Part shown: positions 43,223 to 53,500 of the stretch, in pieces
Numbering within the stretch: the stretch's first letter is position 1
Layout: every line of letters starts with the position of its first letter
Assembly (NCBI RefSeq): GCF_038039535.1
Contig: NZ_JBBPHP010000038.1
Span: 4,491-68,490, forward strand
Origin: Catalinimonas sp038039535
GTDB lineage: Bacteria; Bacteroidota; Bacteroidia; Cytophagales; Cyclobacteriaceae
Direction of reading: 5' to 3'
DNA: 64,000 bases
Made by a program: the position numbers and the translations under genes
Notes under the pieces: model-generated
Told to the model about the DNA's origin: nothing
The model's input: the letters and a program-made list of their open reading frames with translations, nothing else
The model's database searches: none

Positions 43223-44653
43223 ATGATCATGAAGTATTTATATATAGTTTTTTTTCTCAGCCTTTTTTCTTGCAAAAGCCTATTAGAAGAAGACCCTGAA
43301 ATCTTTATAAGTCCGGATAATTTCTACAATAACATTGAAGAAGCGCGGGCAGCTACAAACTCAATATATGATGTGTTACCGAGTTTGTATGGTAATTCAG
43401 CGCTAGTGGCATTTGCTGATGTTTCAACAAATAATATTATTGTCCCTTCTGGTGCGTCAGCAGAGCTTGAACCTTTTGATATCCATAATGTAAGTCCATC
43501 CAATTCAAGTATTACTAATTTTTGGATAAATGCTTATGAAGGTATTAACAGAGCTAATACTTTAATAGATCGCGTTTCAGATATGGATGGAAATGCATCA
43601 GAAAAAAATCAATTAATCGGTGAAGCTAAATTTTTAAGAGCTTTAATTTATTTTCACCTCACCAGATTATTTGGTGATGTTCCTTTAACACTCAATGAAA
43701 CTCTTTCATTAGAAGATTTAAAGTTATCCAGGGCTTCATCAGAAGATGTGTATAATCAAATAATCAACGATTTAGAGGAGGCACGACTTAATCTCCCTGT
43801 CGTTGCAGAAGTGGCAGGTAGTGCCTCAGCAAGTGCGGCAAACGCTTTATTAGCTAAAGTTTATTTGACTGTGCAGGACTTTACGCAAGCGAGAGAAAAA
43901 GCTTTAGAAGTAATAAATACCGGGCAGTACTCGCTCTGGGAAAATTATGCTGAAATATTTATGCAGGATAATGAAAATGGAAAGGAATCTATTTTTGATG
44001 TACAGTTTGAGCCTAATATTGATGCAAATAGCCTGAACATATATGCACTTCCCAGAGAATTGAATGATTATATCTCTGGTAGTCCTGTATATGCTTTATA
44101 TGAAGTATCAGAAGAATTATCTAATAGTTACGAAACGGGTGATTTGCGGGCAGAAATTAATGTTGTTGATTCATTTAAAGTAAGTGACAGCGTAACCATA
44201 AATTTCAATCCTCTAATATTTAAATATAGTGATGGGGTTTTTACTACTAAGGGGCAGGTTTTTAATCAAGCTGGAAATTCAGGCATTAACTTTCCAATTT
44301 TACGCTATGCTGAAGTTCTGCTTATCTTTGCAGAAGCTGAAAATGAACTTTCTGGTCCCAACGCAGAGGTATATGAAGCCCTCAACCAAATCAGGAGGAG
44401 AGCTTATGGACAAAATTTGATGGAAGAATCATCTGTAGATTTAACTACCGGAATGTCTAAAGAAGCATTCAGAGAGGCGGTATGGATGGAACGTTTTAGA
44501 GAATTTCCTTTAGAGGCTAAGCATTGGTTCGACCTTCTTCGGACTGACAGGGCAGAAGAAATACTGGACATAGATGCAACACGTACTCTATATCCCATAC
44601 CTCAAAGGGAACTGGATGTCAATAGCATGCTCACGCAGAATGATGGCTATTAA
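43223..44653 (+). CDS. SusD/RagB-type glycan-binding lipoprotein, unit 1
   Basis: A 476 aa surface lipoprotein that forms the lid over its SusC partner. The lipobox is LFSC (Cys at about residue 17). The N-terminal SusD-like helices are DNFYNNIEEARAATNSIY and FWINAYEGINRANTLIDRV. The C-terminal motifs LRYAEVLLIFAEAENEL and ERFREFPLEAKHWFDLLR are diagnostic of the family. It starts 6 nt after susC. Confidence 0.95.
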   Translation: MIMKYLYIVFFLSLFSCKSLLEEDPEIFISPDNFYNNIEEARAATNSIYDVLPSLYGNSALVAFADVSTNNIIVPSGASAELEPFDIHNVSPSNSSITNFWINAYEGINRANTLIDRVSDMDGNASEKNQLIGEAKFLRALIYFHLTRLFGDVPLTLNETLSLEDLKLSRASSEDVYNQIINDLEEARLNLPVVAEVAGSASASAANALLAKVYLTVQDFTQAREKALEVINTGQYSLWENYAEIFMQDNENGKESIFDVQFEPNIDANSLNIYALPRELNDYISGSPVYALYEVSEELSNSYETGDLRAEINVVDSFKVSDSVTINFNPLIFKYSDGVFTTKGQVFNQAGNSGINFPILRYAEVLLIFAEAENELSGPNAEVYEALNQIRRRAYGQNLMEESSVDLTTGMSKEAFREAVWMERFREFPLEAKHWFDLLRTDRAEEILDIDATRTLYPIPQRELDVNSMLTQNDGY

Positions 44654-44669
44654 TAATTATTTCATAGAT

Positions 44670-46313
44670 ATGAATCACCCAAGACTATTGCAGATAATAC
44701 TAATTACATGTATCAGTTGTGTATCTCTGATTGTTAATGTTTTTGCACAAAATTACCAGGATACTGTCCGTACAGATATTTGTATACTTGGAGGAAGTGA
44801 GGCAGGTTTTACGGCTGCTATTCAGGCAGCCCGCATGGGCCAACAGGTGGTTTTGATAGAACCCACGGGGCATCCGGGAGGCATGATGGTGGAAGGCATT
44901 GTCAAAGATATCCGATTTGGTAGCTCAGTAGTCATCGGAGGTATTGCCCGAGAACTCTACACTTCTATTGAGGCCCACTATGGACGTGAGCCAAAATTTG
45001 ATTCTGCTGGTTGGTACTCTCCCTATGAACCTCATGTAGCAGAAGAGATTATTGAAACTTTTTTAGTCAAGGAAAAAAATATTACCCTCATTAGGAATAC
45101 CCGTATTCGGGAAAAGGATGGCGTACAAAAAGAAGGCGAGCACATTCAATCAATATTCCTTGAAAATGGTAGCACAATCCAGGCAGAAGTCTTTGTTGAT
45201 GCTTCTATAGAAGGACACTTGTTAAACTTTGCTGGGGTAAAAACAGCTACAATTCGAGAAGGTAAAAATAAATACGGTGAAAGCAAAAATGGTATTCAGC
45301 GCAAGAATACTTATCGTCAATTTTTAGTTGAAGTAGATCCATATATAATTCCTGGGGATGCATCCAGTGGGTTAATATCCACTATACAAGAGGGTGAATT
45401 GGGTGAATACGGAGCACCTAGCAAATACATACAGGGGTTTTGCTTTAGGATGGTGTTGACTAAAGAGAAAGATAACCGAATCTTGATTGAAAAACCTGAA
45501 AATTATGATCCTGATAGTTACGAAATCTATAGAAGATACCTCAAGGCTGGGGGTAGCCTTTTTAGCCCTCATGTCAATCGGGAGGGAGGTAAGACTGATT
45601 TGGGAAGCTGGCACGATTTGTCTGCCAATTTATATGGAGAAAACTGGATGTATCCTGAAGGAGATTATGCCACTCAGGATTCGGTGGTGCAATATCATCG
45701 TGATTTTACTCAAGGACTCATATGGTTTCTGCAAAATGACAGTACTGTAGATGAGCAAACCCGAAAGAATTGGGAAGGCTGGGGGTTATGTAAGGATGAG
45801 TTTACTGATAATGACGGCTGGCCACGCAGGTTATACATACGCTCAGCAAGGCGTATGCTCGGTGACTATATCATTACTCAGCATCATACCAGCCGGTTAA
45901 ATACTGAAAAAATAGAAGATCCGGTGGCCATAGCATGGTGGCCTCCGGATACCCACCATGCCCGTAGGATCGTAAAAGATGGATATGCGTACAATGAAGG
46001 GTTTGTGTTTGGGGGAGATGACTGGAAACCTTTTGGTATATCCTGGAGAGCCCTTATTCCTAAAGCTGAGCAGTGCGATAATTTGATTACCCCTACCTGT
46101 CTTTCATCTTCTTATGTGGCCTATGGAGCTATTCGCATATTGCCCACATTTATGATATTGGGGCAAAGTGCAGGAACCGCTGCTGCATTGGCCGTTCAGA
46201 ATAAATGTAAAGTCTATGATCTAAAATATGATCAAATTAAGTCTGCACTAATTAAGGATAAGCAGATACTTAGCATTCCTGATAACTGGTTAGAATATGT
46301 GAATTCTGAATAG
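44670..46313 (+). CDS. FAD-dependent oxidoreductase, exported (PF12831 type)
   Basis: I chose the ATG at 44670 (MNHPRLLQIILITC, 547 aa), which gives a signal peptide ending VFAQ; an earlier ATG at 44640 overlaps susD. The FAD-binding loop is CILGGSEAGFTAAIQAARMG, followed by LIEPTGHPGGMMVEG. The C-terminal part (SSSYVAYGAIRILPTFMILGQSAGTAAALA) is typical of PF12831 FAD proteins found in glycan loci. It follows susD by 16 nt and ends unit 1. The reaction is unknown; oxidation of a sugar hydroxyl is an attractive guess. Confidence 0.9.
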   Translation: MNHPRLLQIILITCISCVSLIVNVFAQNYQDTVRTDICILGGSEAGFTAAIQAARMGQQVVLIEPTGHPGGMMVEGIVKDIRFGSSVVIGGIARELYTSIEAHYGREPKFDSAGWYSPYEPHVAEEIIETFLVKEKNITLIRNTRIREKDGVQKEGEHIQSIFLENGSTIQAEVFVDASIEGHLLNFAGVKTATIREGKNKYGESKNGIQRKNTYRQFLVEVDPYIIPGDASSGLISTIQEGELGEYGAPSKYIQGFCFRMVLTKEKDNRILIEKPENYDPDSYEIYRRYLKAGGSLFSPHVNREGGKTDLGSWHDLSANLYGENWMYPEGDYATQDSVVQYHRDFTQGLIWFLQNDSTVDEQTRKNWEGWGLCKDEFTDNDGWPRRLYIRSARRMLGDYIITQHHTSRLNTEKIEDPVAIAWWPPDTHHARRIVKDGYAYNEGFVFGGDDWKPFGISWRALIPKAEQCDNLITPTCLSSSYVAYGAIRILPTFMILGQSAGTAAALAVQNKCKVYDLKYDQIKSALIKDKQILSIPDNWLEYVNSE

Positions 46314-46485
46314 TAGTGACTTATCCTATCCCGAAATGAGTCAACAAAGAAAATGATTGTTATTAATTTGTACTAGGAGCAACTATAAACTCAAGTTTAA
46401 AATACAAAAAATTATAAAAAAACTAACTAAAAACATAAAAATTTCAAGTCAAATAATTATTCTTATGTTAAACTGTAAAAGACCA

Positions 46486-46497
46486 CTCTCTAGAGAG
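46486..46497. repeat. 12 bp perfect palindrome between convergent units
   Basis: CTCTCTAGAGAG is self-complementary with no loop. It sits in the 232 bp gap between the two convergent glycan units, which otherwise holds only AT-rich DNA. A true terminator hairpin was not found here. Confidence 0.35.
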
Positions 46498-46545
46498 AGT
46501 TACTTGCATATAACATTTACAAGGCATTTTTGCTTGACCTAAGAT

Positions 46546-48948
46546 TCACAAATTAAAAATTTCTTCAAGTAGATATGTTTTATTCTTTTCAGTGTCAATC
46601 TCTACTTCTTGACCCTCGTATTTGAGAATGCACTTACTACCATTATTAGATATGAGCTTTCCATTTACTAACTGTTGGTTTTTCCATTCCATTTGTATTT
46701 CGAAATTTCCTCTAGCTTTAAGTCCTTTAACACTGCCATCTTTCCATGCAAAAGGTAAAGCTGGCAAAAGCTCAATCTCATTGGTATGAGATTGGATCAA
46801 CATTTCGGCTATACCTGCGGTGCTACCCATATTTCCATCAAGTTGAAAAGGAGGATGCGCACATAACAGATTGCTGTAAGAACCACCACCATCGCTCATA
46901 TTGTAACCTTTGTCAGTAACCGGGGTAAGCACTTTCTTTAAGAGTTTGTAAGCTCTGTCACCATCTTTGAGTCTAGCCCAGAAAGATACTTTCCAGGCCA
47001 GTGACCAACCTGTACCTTCATCGCCACGGGCATTGAGGCTTACTTTTGCTGCTTCAGCCAAATCAGGGGTTTTAGTTACTGTAATTTGTTTTCCCGGATG
47101 GAGGGCAAAAAGATGAGAAACGTGCCTATGATGATTCTCGGGATCATCTACATCCTCCTTCCATTCCTGCAATTGCCCCCAATGTCCAATTTGCGGAGAT
47201 AGAATTTGATCACGTACAGTTTTAACTTGATTTTTAAAATCACTTTCAATATTTAAAACTTCACAGGCAAGTACACAATTATTTAGAAGATCCCAGGCCA
47301 TTTGATGGTCCATAGAAGCCCCGGTGGAAATGCCTCCATGCTCAGGAGAGTAGGAAGGACTTGAAACCAGGTATCCATCTTCATCTTCTGTCAGATAATC
47401 TATCCAGAATAGTGCTGCTTCTTTCATAATGGGAAAGGCCTGCTCTTGTAGATAAGTGGTATCTTGTGTAAATGCATAGTGCTCCCACAAATGCTGACAG
47501 AGCCAAGCTGCACCACCCGGATAAAAACCCCAGGGAAAATCCCAGCCAGGTGCAGTAAACCCAAAAGGATTATTCATAGTGTTAACAATCCAACCTCTGG
47601 TCCCAAAATGTTCTTTAGCAGCCAGTTGACCAGGCTCTACCAGTGTCTCAATATAATTTAGCAGGGGTTCATGACATTCAGATAAATTGGTGACTTCCGC
47701 TGGCCAGTACAGCATTTGCTCATTGATATCAAAGTGGTAATCATTGGCCCAGGGAGGATTAGTGCTGTTATTCCACTTACCCTGAAGGTTGAGGGGCATG
47801 GTTCCTGGACGAGACCCTGAAATCATGAGATATCTTCCGTACTGGAAATAAAGAGCCTCTAATCCGGTATCATCATTCCCTTCAGCATAAGCGATTTGTC
47901 TTTCATCTGTAGGAAGGCTATCATAAGATATGTCACCCAGCTTTAGCTTTACCGAATGGAACAGGGGTTGATAATCAGACAAATGTTCTCTTGCTAATGC
48001 CTCAAAACTTAAACCTTCAACCATTTCAAGAACATTAGAATTCTGAACCTGATAGTTATTGCCCTTATAATTGGGAAATTCAGGAAGGTAATCAGTGGCT
48101 GCTGTATGGATAATTGTCATGGATTTAGCCTTATTGACAATAATTTCTCCATCGCTAAATTTAACTTCGCCTTCAGGAGTTACAACATGATAACTGGTAG
48201 CAAAGCGCATCCCGTTGTCTTTGACTTCCCCCTCAAATGAATAGGTATGCTCAACGAATTTGTCGTTAATTTTTTGGTGAGGAGTTTCATAGCGAATGCG
48301 ATACGTTCTCCCCTCAGCATGAGTATTAGAAAAATGATAAACCATGATCCTTTTAGGATAATTACCAAAGAATACACGCTTATGCTGTACGTCACCAGAT
48401 TGGTAACTTACTTTTCCCACTCCTTCATTTAAATCAAGTTCACGAAAGTAGTTTTTTACTTCACCTTCATTATCAACTGTGATGAAAAGATCACCCATAG
48501 TTTGCTGTGAGCCAAAATCACCAAAAGCTTGCTCAGAACCTTCTTTTTTATGAATTTCACCGGTCATTTTCTGATTGGCCAACTGATGGGCCTCCTCCAT
48601 TTTTCCATCCTTCAACAAAGCTCTCACTTCAGGAAGGTACTGTGCTGCTCCTTCACGGATACCAAAATGATAATCCTTATGGGCACCAGGTCCTCCTGCC
48701 CAAAGTGATTCCTCAGTAAACTGTATATGTTCTTCGGCAGGATTACCAAAAAACATAGCACCCATATAACCATTACCAATCGGTAATGCCTCAAGCATCC
48801 AGTCCTCAGCAGGTTCATCATACCATAATCTAAGAGGTGAAGGAGCATCTGAAGAGTCGGGGATTTGATTTTCAGTAGTGGGTTGACAGGACAGCAAGCT
48901 ATAGATAAGAATGATATAGGTATAAGAAAATGATCTGGAAATGTACAT
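46546..48948 (-). CDS. Glycoside hydrolase family 95 (alpha-L-fucosidase type)
   Basis: An 800 aa lipoprotein (LIYSLLSC, Cys at about residue 21). The GH95 N-terminal beta domain is about 37-290 (PLRLWYDEPAEDWMLEALPIGNGYMGAMFFG) and the (alpha/alpha)6 catalytic barrel about 330-700. Typical motifs are PGTMPLNLQGKWNN, LYWPAEVTNLSECHEPL, SPSYSPEHGG (acid Glu) and FQLDGNMGSTAGIAEML (the Asp that helps the base). In the asparagine pair of the bifidobacterial enzyme (NxN) the first position is Asp here (FDIN). It probably removes alpha-1,2-fucose or alpha-galactose from a glycan. It ends unit 2. Confidence 0.94.
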   Translation of the reverse strand: MYISRSFSYTYIILIYSLLSCQPTTENQIPDSSDAPSPLRLWYDEPAEDWMLEALPIGNGYMGAMFFGNPAEEHIQFTEESLWAGGPGAHKDYHFGIREGAAQYLPEVRALLKDGKMEEAHQLANQKMTGEIHKKEGSEQAFGDFGSQQTMGDLFITVDNEGEVKNYFRELDLNEGVGKVSYQSGDVQHKRVFFGNYPKRIMVYHFSNTHAEGRTYRIRYETPHQKINDKFVEHTYSFEGEVKDNGMRFATSYHVVTPEGEVKFSDGEIIVNKAKSMTIIHTAATDYLPEFPNYKGNNYQVQNSNVLEMVEGLSFEALAREHLSDYQPLFHSVKLKLGDISYDSLPTDERQIAYAEGNDDTGLEALYFQYGRYLMISGSRPGTMPLNLQGKWNNSTNPPWANDYHFDINEQMLYWPAEVTNLSECHEPLLNYIETLVEPGQLAAKEHFGTRGWIVNTMNNPFGFTAPGWDFPWGFYPGGAAWLCQHLWEHYAFTQDTTYLQEQAFPIMKEAALFWIDYLTEDEDGYLVSSPSYSPEHGGISTGASMDHQMAWDLLNNCVLACEVLNIESDFKNQVKTVRDQILSPQIGHWGQLQEWKEDVDDPENHHRHVSHLFALHPGKQITVTKTPDLAEAAKVSLNARGDEGTGWSLAWKVSFWARLKDGDRAYKLLKKVLTPVTDKGYNMSDGGGSYSNLLCAHPPFQLDGNMGSTAGIAEMLIQSHTNEIELLPALPFAWKDGSVKGLKARGNFEIQMEWKNQQLVNGKLISNNGSKCILKYEGQEVEIDTEKNKTYLLEEIFNL

Positions 48949-49003
48949 TAGAGAAAAGAAGATAGGAGTTTAAAGAAATGATAACAGATTTGAGAAATTT
49001 GGA

Positions 49004-49040
49004 AGGCTTCACCGCCCAAAAGAGATGGGTAGCGAAGCCT
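49004..49040 (-). terminator. Hairpin between susD and the GH95 gene, unit 2
   Basis: AGGCTTC and GAAGCCT pair, with a further GGG/CCC pairing inside, 16 nt after the susD stop on the minus strand. No long U-run follows, so it may only partly stop transcription, lowering GH95 expression relative to susCD. Confidence 0.5.
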
Positions 49041-49055
49041 CAGATGATATTTTGT

Positions 49056-50585
49056 TTACTGATAGGCAGGATTCTGCTCTAATTCCCCCTGGCTTTTATC
49101 AATTTCTGTTTGGGGAAGTGGCCATTGGTAAAACCTTTCTTCAAAGGTATAGGAAAGAACTCCATCTTCTACGTTATTCAGCACCTCATCAGCAATTCTC
49201 CAACGTTTCAAATCATAAAATCGTAGCCCCTCAAATGCCAGTTCCACTCTACGCTCATGCCTGATCCTTTCTCTCATTTCTTCCTGACTTAATCCTTGTG
49301 GGAGATCAGGCATGTCTACTCTGCTTCTGACAGTGTTGATGGCATCATATACAGACTCATCAGGACCGTTTAATTCGTTTTGTGCTTCAGCATACATCAG
49401 TAAAACATCCGCATACCTGAGCATTACCCAATCCTGCTGGCTTTGGGTAGAGTAGCCATAAGGCATCAGTCCCGGACTTAAAAACTTCTTAACACCATAG
49501 CCTGTAGGCAGGTTATTTGAAGGGTTATGAATATTGCCATCGATATTGACTTCATCCACAAAAATAGTTTTTTCCAATCTGGGATCACGATTTGCTATTG
49601 GATCATCAGGATTGGTAAGTGGAGATTCGCCATAGGGCAGTCCATCTTCATATTCATAAGCATCCACCAGGTTTTGCAACGGGCTTACTACAAGCCAGTC
49701 GCCATACCACTGATCCATTGGAGTGGCATTGTCAGGAGCCAGGAATTTGATGGAAAAAATGATTTCTTCATTTCCTTCCTGAGTACCATCTCTGAATACA
49801 TTTTCAAAAACCGGGTTCAGTTCATAACCTGCATTCATGACTTCCAGGGCCAAATCTCTGGCTTGGGCAAGTAATTCCAGATCGGGATTTCCATTTTCAT
49901 CATAAGCAGCATACATTAAAACTCTTGCCTTTAAGGCTTGTGCAGATGACGCTACGGCATGCCCGGTATTTTGAGCAAAAGTTTCATCCGGAAGATTGGT
50001 AATGGCGAAATCCAAGTCTGTGATAATTTGAGCTAAGACTTCTGTTTCTGCAGATTTAGGCTGGATCTGGTTTTCAAGCGTAAGAGGCTCTGTCACAATT
50101 GGGACTTCGCCATAACTAAAGTAAAGCTGAAAATAATAGTATGCTCTGATGAATTTGGCCTCCGCCTCGTATTGAGCTTTGGTATTTGCGTCAATATCAG
50201 AACCTTCATAAGAAGAAAGTTGTGATAAGAAAATATTGACTCGGGCAATGCCACTGTAGCTACTGTTGTATACATCCGTGATGTATCCGCCTGTAGAGGG
50301 AGAAATATCTCCCTGCACAATTGCCTGACTTCCCCAGTAATTATGCTGTCCATAACCATTATCTGTTAGGGCATCCCAGTTAGGCATACCGTAGGAGTAA
50401 ATACCGCCACCACCCTGTAGGCTTCCATAGCTAGAGGTAAGGGCCATGTCAAAATCTGCTTTACTTTGCCAGAAATTGGCAGAAGAAATTTGATCTTGTG
50501 GATTTTTATCCAGAAAGTCTTCCTGACATGCACTGAAAGTCAAAGCAGAGCATGCAAGTAATATATATATAATATAATTTTTCAT
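49056..50585 (-). CDS. SusD/RagB-type glycan-binding lipoprotein, unit 2
   Basis: I chose the ATG at 50585 (MKNYIIYILLACSALTFSAC, 509 aa), which gives a clean lipobox and starts 10 nt after susC; a start at 50609 would overlap susC. Domains are those of SusD: LDKNPQDQISSANFWQSKADFDMAL, then FIRAYYYFQLYFSYGEVPIV, and the C-terminal LRYADVLLMYAEAQNELNGP and ELAFEGLRFYDLKRWRIAD. It is not closely similar to the unit 1 SusD, so the two probably bind different glycans. Confidence 0.95.
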   Translation of the reverse strand: MKNYIIYILLACSALTFSACQEDFLDKNPQDQISSANFWQSKADFDMALTSSYGSLQGGGGIYSYGMPNWDALTDNGYGQHNYWGSQAIVQGDISPSTGGYITDVYNSSYSGIARVNIFLSQLSSYEGSDIDANTKAQYEAEAKFIRAYYYFQLYFSYGEVPIVTEPLTLENQIQPKSAETEVLAQIITDLDFAITNLPDETFAQNTGHAVASSAQALKARVLMYAAYDENGNPDLELLAQARDLALEVMNAGYELNPVFENVFRDGTQEGNEEIIFSIKFLAPDNATPMDQWYGDWLVVSPLQNLVDAYEYEDGLPYGESPLTNPDDPIANRDPRLEKTIFVDEVNIDGNIHNPSNNLPTGYGVKKFLSPGLMPYGYSTQSQQDWVMLRYADVLLMYAEAQNELNGPDESVYDAINTVRSRVDMPDLPQGLSQEEMRERIRHERRVELAFEGLRFYDLKRWRIADEVLNNVEDGVLSYTFEERFYQWPLPQTEIDKSQGELEQNPAYQ

Positions 50586-50595
50586 GACTTGAGTT

Positions 50596-53500
50596 TTAGA
50601 ATTGTACATTTAGCCCGACAGAAAAGATCTTGTTTTGTGGATAATTCACGAACGAACCACTTCCTCCTCTTTCTGGATCAAGTCCTGGATAGTTTGTGAC
50701 GGTGAGTAAATTATCACCGGATACATAAACTCTAAGTTTCTGCAAGCTGATTCTTTCTATAATTTCAGATGGTAGAGAATATCCAATCGTAAGATTCTTC
50801 AGCCTCAAATAAGAAGCATCCTGGAGAAAGTAGCTGGAAGTCCTGCTGATTTTGGCAGGAGCATTGAAACCCCAGTAAATTTTGGGCATGGTGGTAGAAG
50901 GGTTTTCTTCTGTCCAGCGATCTCTCCACTCCGTAGTTGGAGGGGAGCCCTGCACAAAAGGAATCGTTCCCCAATTGTTAACATAAATTTGTCTACCCTC
51001 CACACCCTGGAAGAAGAAGGAGAGGTCAAATCCTTTCCAGGAAGAGTTGAAGTTCATTGCATATTCAAAATTAGGGTACTGTCCGTCTATGGGAATGCGA
51101 TCATCATCGTTTACCACACCATCTCCATTCTGATCTTTAAATATCAAATCTCCGGGCTCAGTATTGTCGTTATATTGAGGTGGCGCAGCATCAACTTCCG
51201 CCTCATTCTGGAAAATACCGACCCATTCTAGCATATAAAAAGTATCCCAGGGTCTGCCCTCTTCTTTAATTACATTGCCACTGATCTCTCTTTCTCCAAA
51301 TTGGGTAAGCTCATTTTTGAATCTGTCAATAAAGAAGTTAACATCATACCTAAGTCCGCTGAATGTTCCATCCTGTACACTATTCCGGTAATTGAGGTTT
51401 AGTTCAATACCGGTATTTTCCATCGTACCATTATTGACTGTCGGAGGCGTTAGCCCTACTACTCCTGTCACCTGAGAGCTTCTCAAAATATCAGTAGTAC
51501 GTTTCTTGTACCAGTCAAAGGTCAGCGATAGCCCTTTGAAGACGGTCAGATCGAGGCCAATATCCGTGATCTGAGTGGTTTCCCACTGGATATCCTGGTT
51601 AGCAAGCGCTACCTGAGCGGCTCCTGAAGATAAGTTAGCATTGTCAAAAGGATAATTCCCGGTAAGCGATAGCAGACTCTGATATGGATAAGGATAATCG
51701 AAACCATTTCTTGTTAACCCTATATTCTGATTACCTAATTCTCCGTATGAAGCTCTGATTTTGAGATCGTCCAGCCAGTTTAATCCGGCATTCTGTACAA
51801 AATCTTCTTCACTCACACGCCATCCGGCTGAGACAGAAGGAAATGCACCCCAGCGGGTATCTTGATATAAGCGGGAGCTGCCATCGTATCTCATATTAAA
51901 CTCCAAGAGATAACGTTCGTCAAAATTATAACCCAAACGACTGAAGAAAGACCGGATCGCCCATTCGGTAGTCGTACCATTGGCATTTTGTACAGCAGGG
52001 CTGCCTGCATTCAGTTCTCTCAACAGATTCCCGGTAAAGTCTCTTCTGAAACCATAGAGATACTGAAACTCGTTGAACTCCTGGCTATAACCCACCTGGG
52101 CATTCAGCGCATGGGGTCCGAATTGTTTCTGATATTGTAGATAGGAGAAAATATTGGTATAGATGTTTTGTTCATCCTGAGTGATCAATCCTCTGCCTCC
52201 TACATCCAGATCAGTAGCAAACTCTCCTGTTCTATAATTGTAAAGGGGAACGGAGGGCCTCCAGTCTTTCCATTTGTCAAAACTTCCTACAATAGCCGCT
52301 TTGGTATACCAGTTGAGTGATTCGGTAAAATTGATATCCGCCCACCCCTGGGCATTGATGGTGTAATCTACTGTTTTTCTTAATACATCGTTCTCAACAA
52401 TGGCTACTGGGTTTTTATTATTATACTCAAAATCATAAGCTTTATAGGTATAACGTCCATCAGGTAACTGAGGTAGATAAGTAGGAGCCTGTGACATAGT
52501 GGCCAGAAATAGGTCAGTAGAACCCTGCCTTGGGCCATTTCTATCTCCTTTTTTCAATGCTAGATTAGCCCCGAATTTTACATTGTCGTTGATACGAGAG
52601 GTTATATTTAGACGAGCATTATAGCGTTTGTAATTAAAGCCTTTCATCACCCCTTGCTGGTCCACTATGCCCAGAGCCAGATTATAGGTGGTCCCTTCCT
52701 TACCTCCATTAAAGCTGAGATGATGGGTTTGGGTAGGTGCTGGATTAAATACAATGTCCAGCCAGTCGGCATTGGGATAAAGTGTTCTGTCAGTAGCATT
52801 ACTGTATAAATCAATCTCTTCTTGAGTATACAACCCATCACTGATGCCATTATTGAGTTTGGCTTCATTCCAAAGCTCCATATACTCCGCAGAATTAGTA
52901 ATCAAATCAAATAATTTGGTCGGTGTATGTACAGCATAATTACCATTATATTCCACATTAAAACGACCTTCTTTACCTTTTTTGGTAGTCACCAAAATAA
53001 CTCCATTTGCTGCTCTTGAACCGTAAATGGAAGCGGAAGCAGCATCTTTGAGCACCGATACATTTTCAATATTATTGGGATCAAGATCAGCCAGGTTTCC
53101 CTCCACACCATCTATCAATACCAGAGGGTTAGATCCGGCACCGCTGAATGTTCCCTGGCCTCTTATTCTTACATTCAGTCCTTCGTTTCCGGGTTCTCCG
53201 GAATTTTGTACAATCCTCAATCCCGGAACCTGACCTTGCAGCATAGAAGTCGTATTGGTGACAGGTCTGCGGGTAAGCTTTTCGCCTTCCACTGTGGCTA
53301 CTGAACCAGTAAGGTTTACTTTCTTTTGTTCACCATAACCCACCACTACAATTTCACTTAAGCTCTGTATATCTTCCTGCATACTGATATCAATGACCGA
53401 CCTTCCGTTGACGGGCACTTCCTGTGTTGCATAGCCTATAGAAGAAAAAACCAGCACATCATCTTCGTTAGGCACGCTGAGTGTGTACATTCCATCAATG

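Noticed and set aside
46357..46542. 61 aa plus-strand frame between the convergent units
   Set aside because: Its composition reflects AT-rich intergenic DNA (runs of Lys, Ile and Asn).
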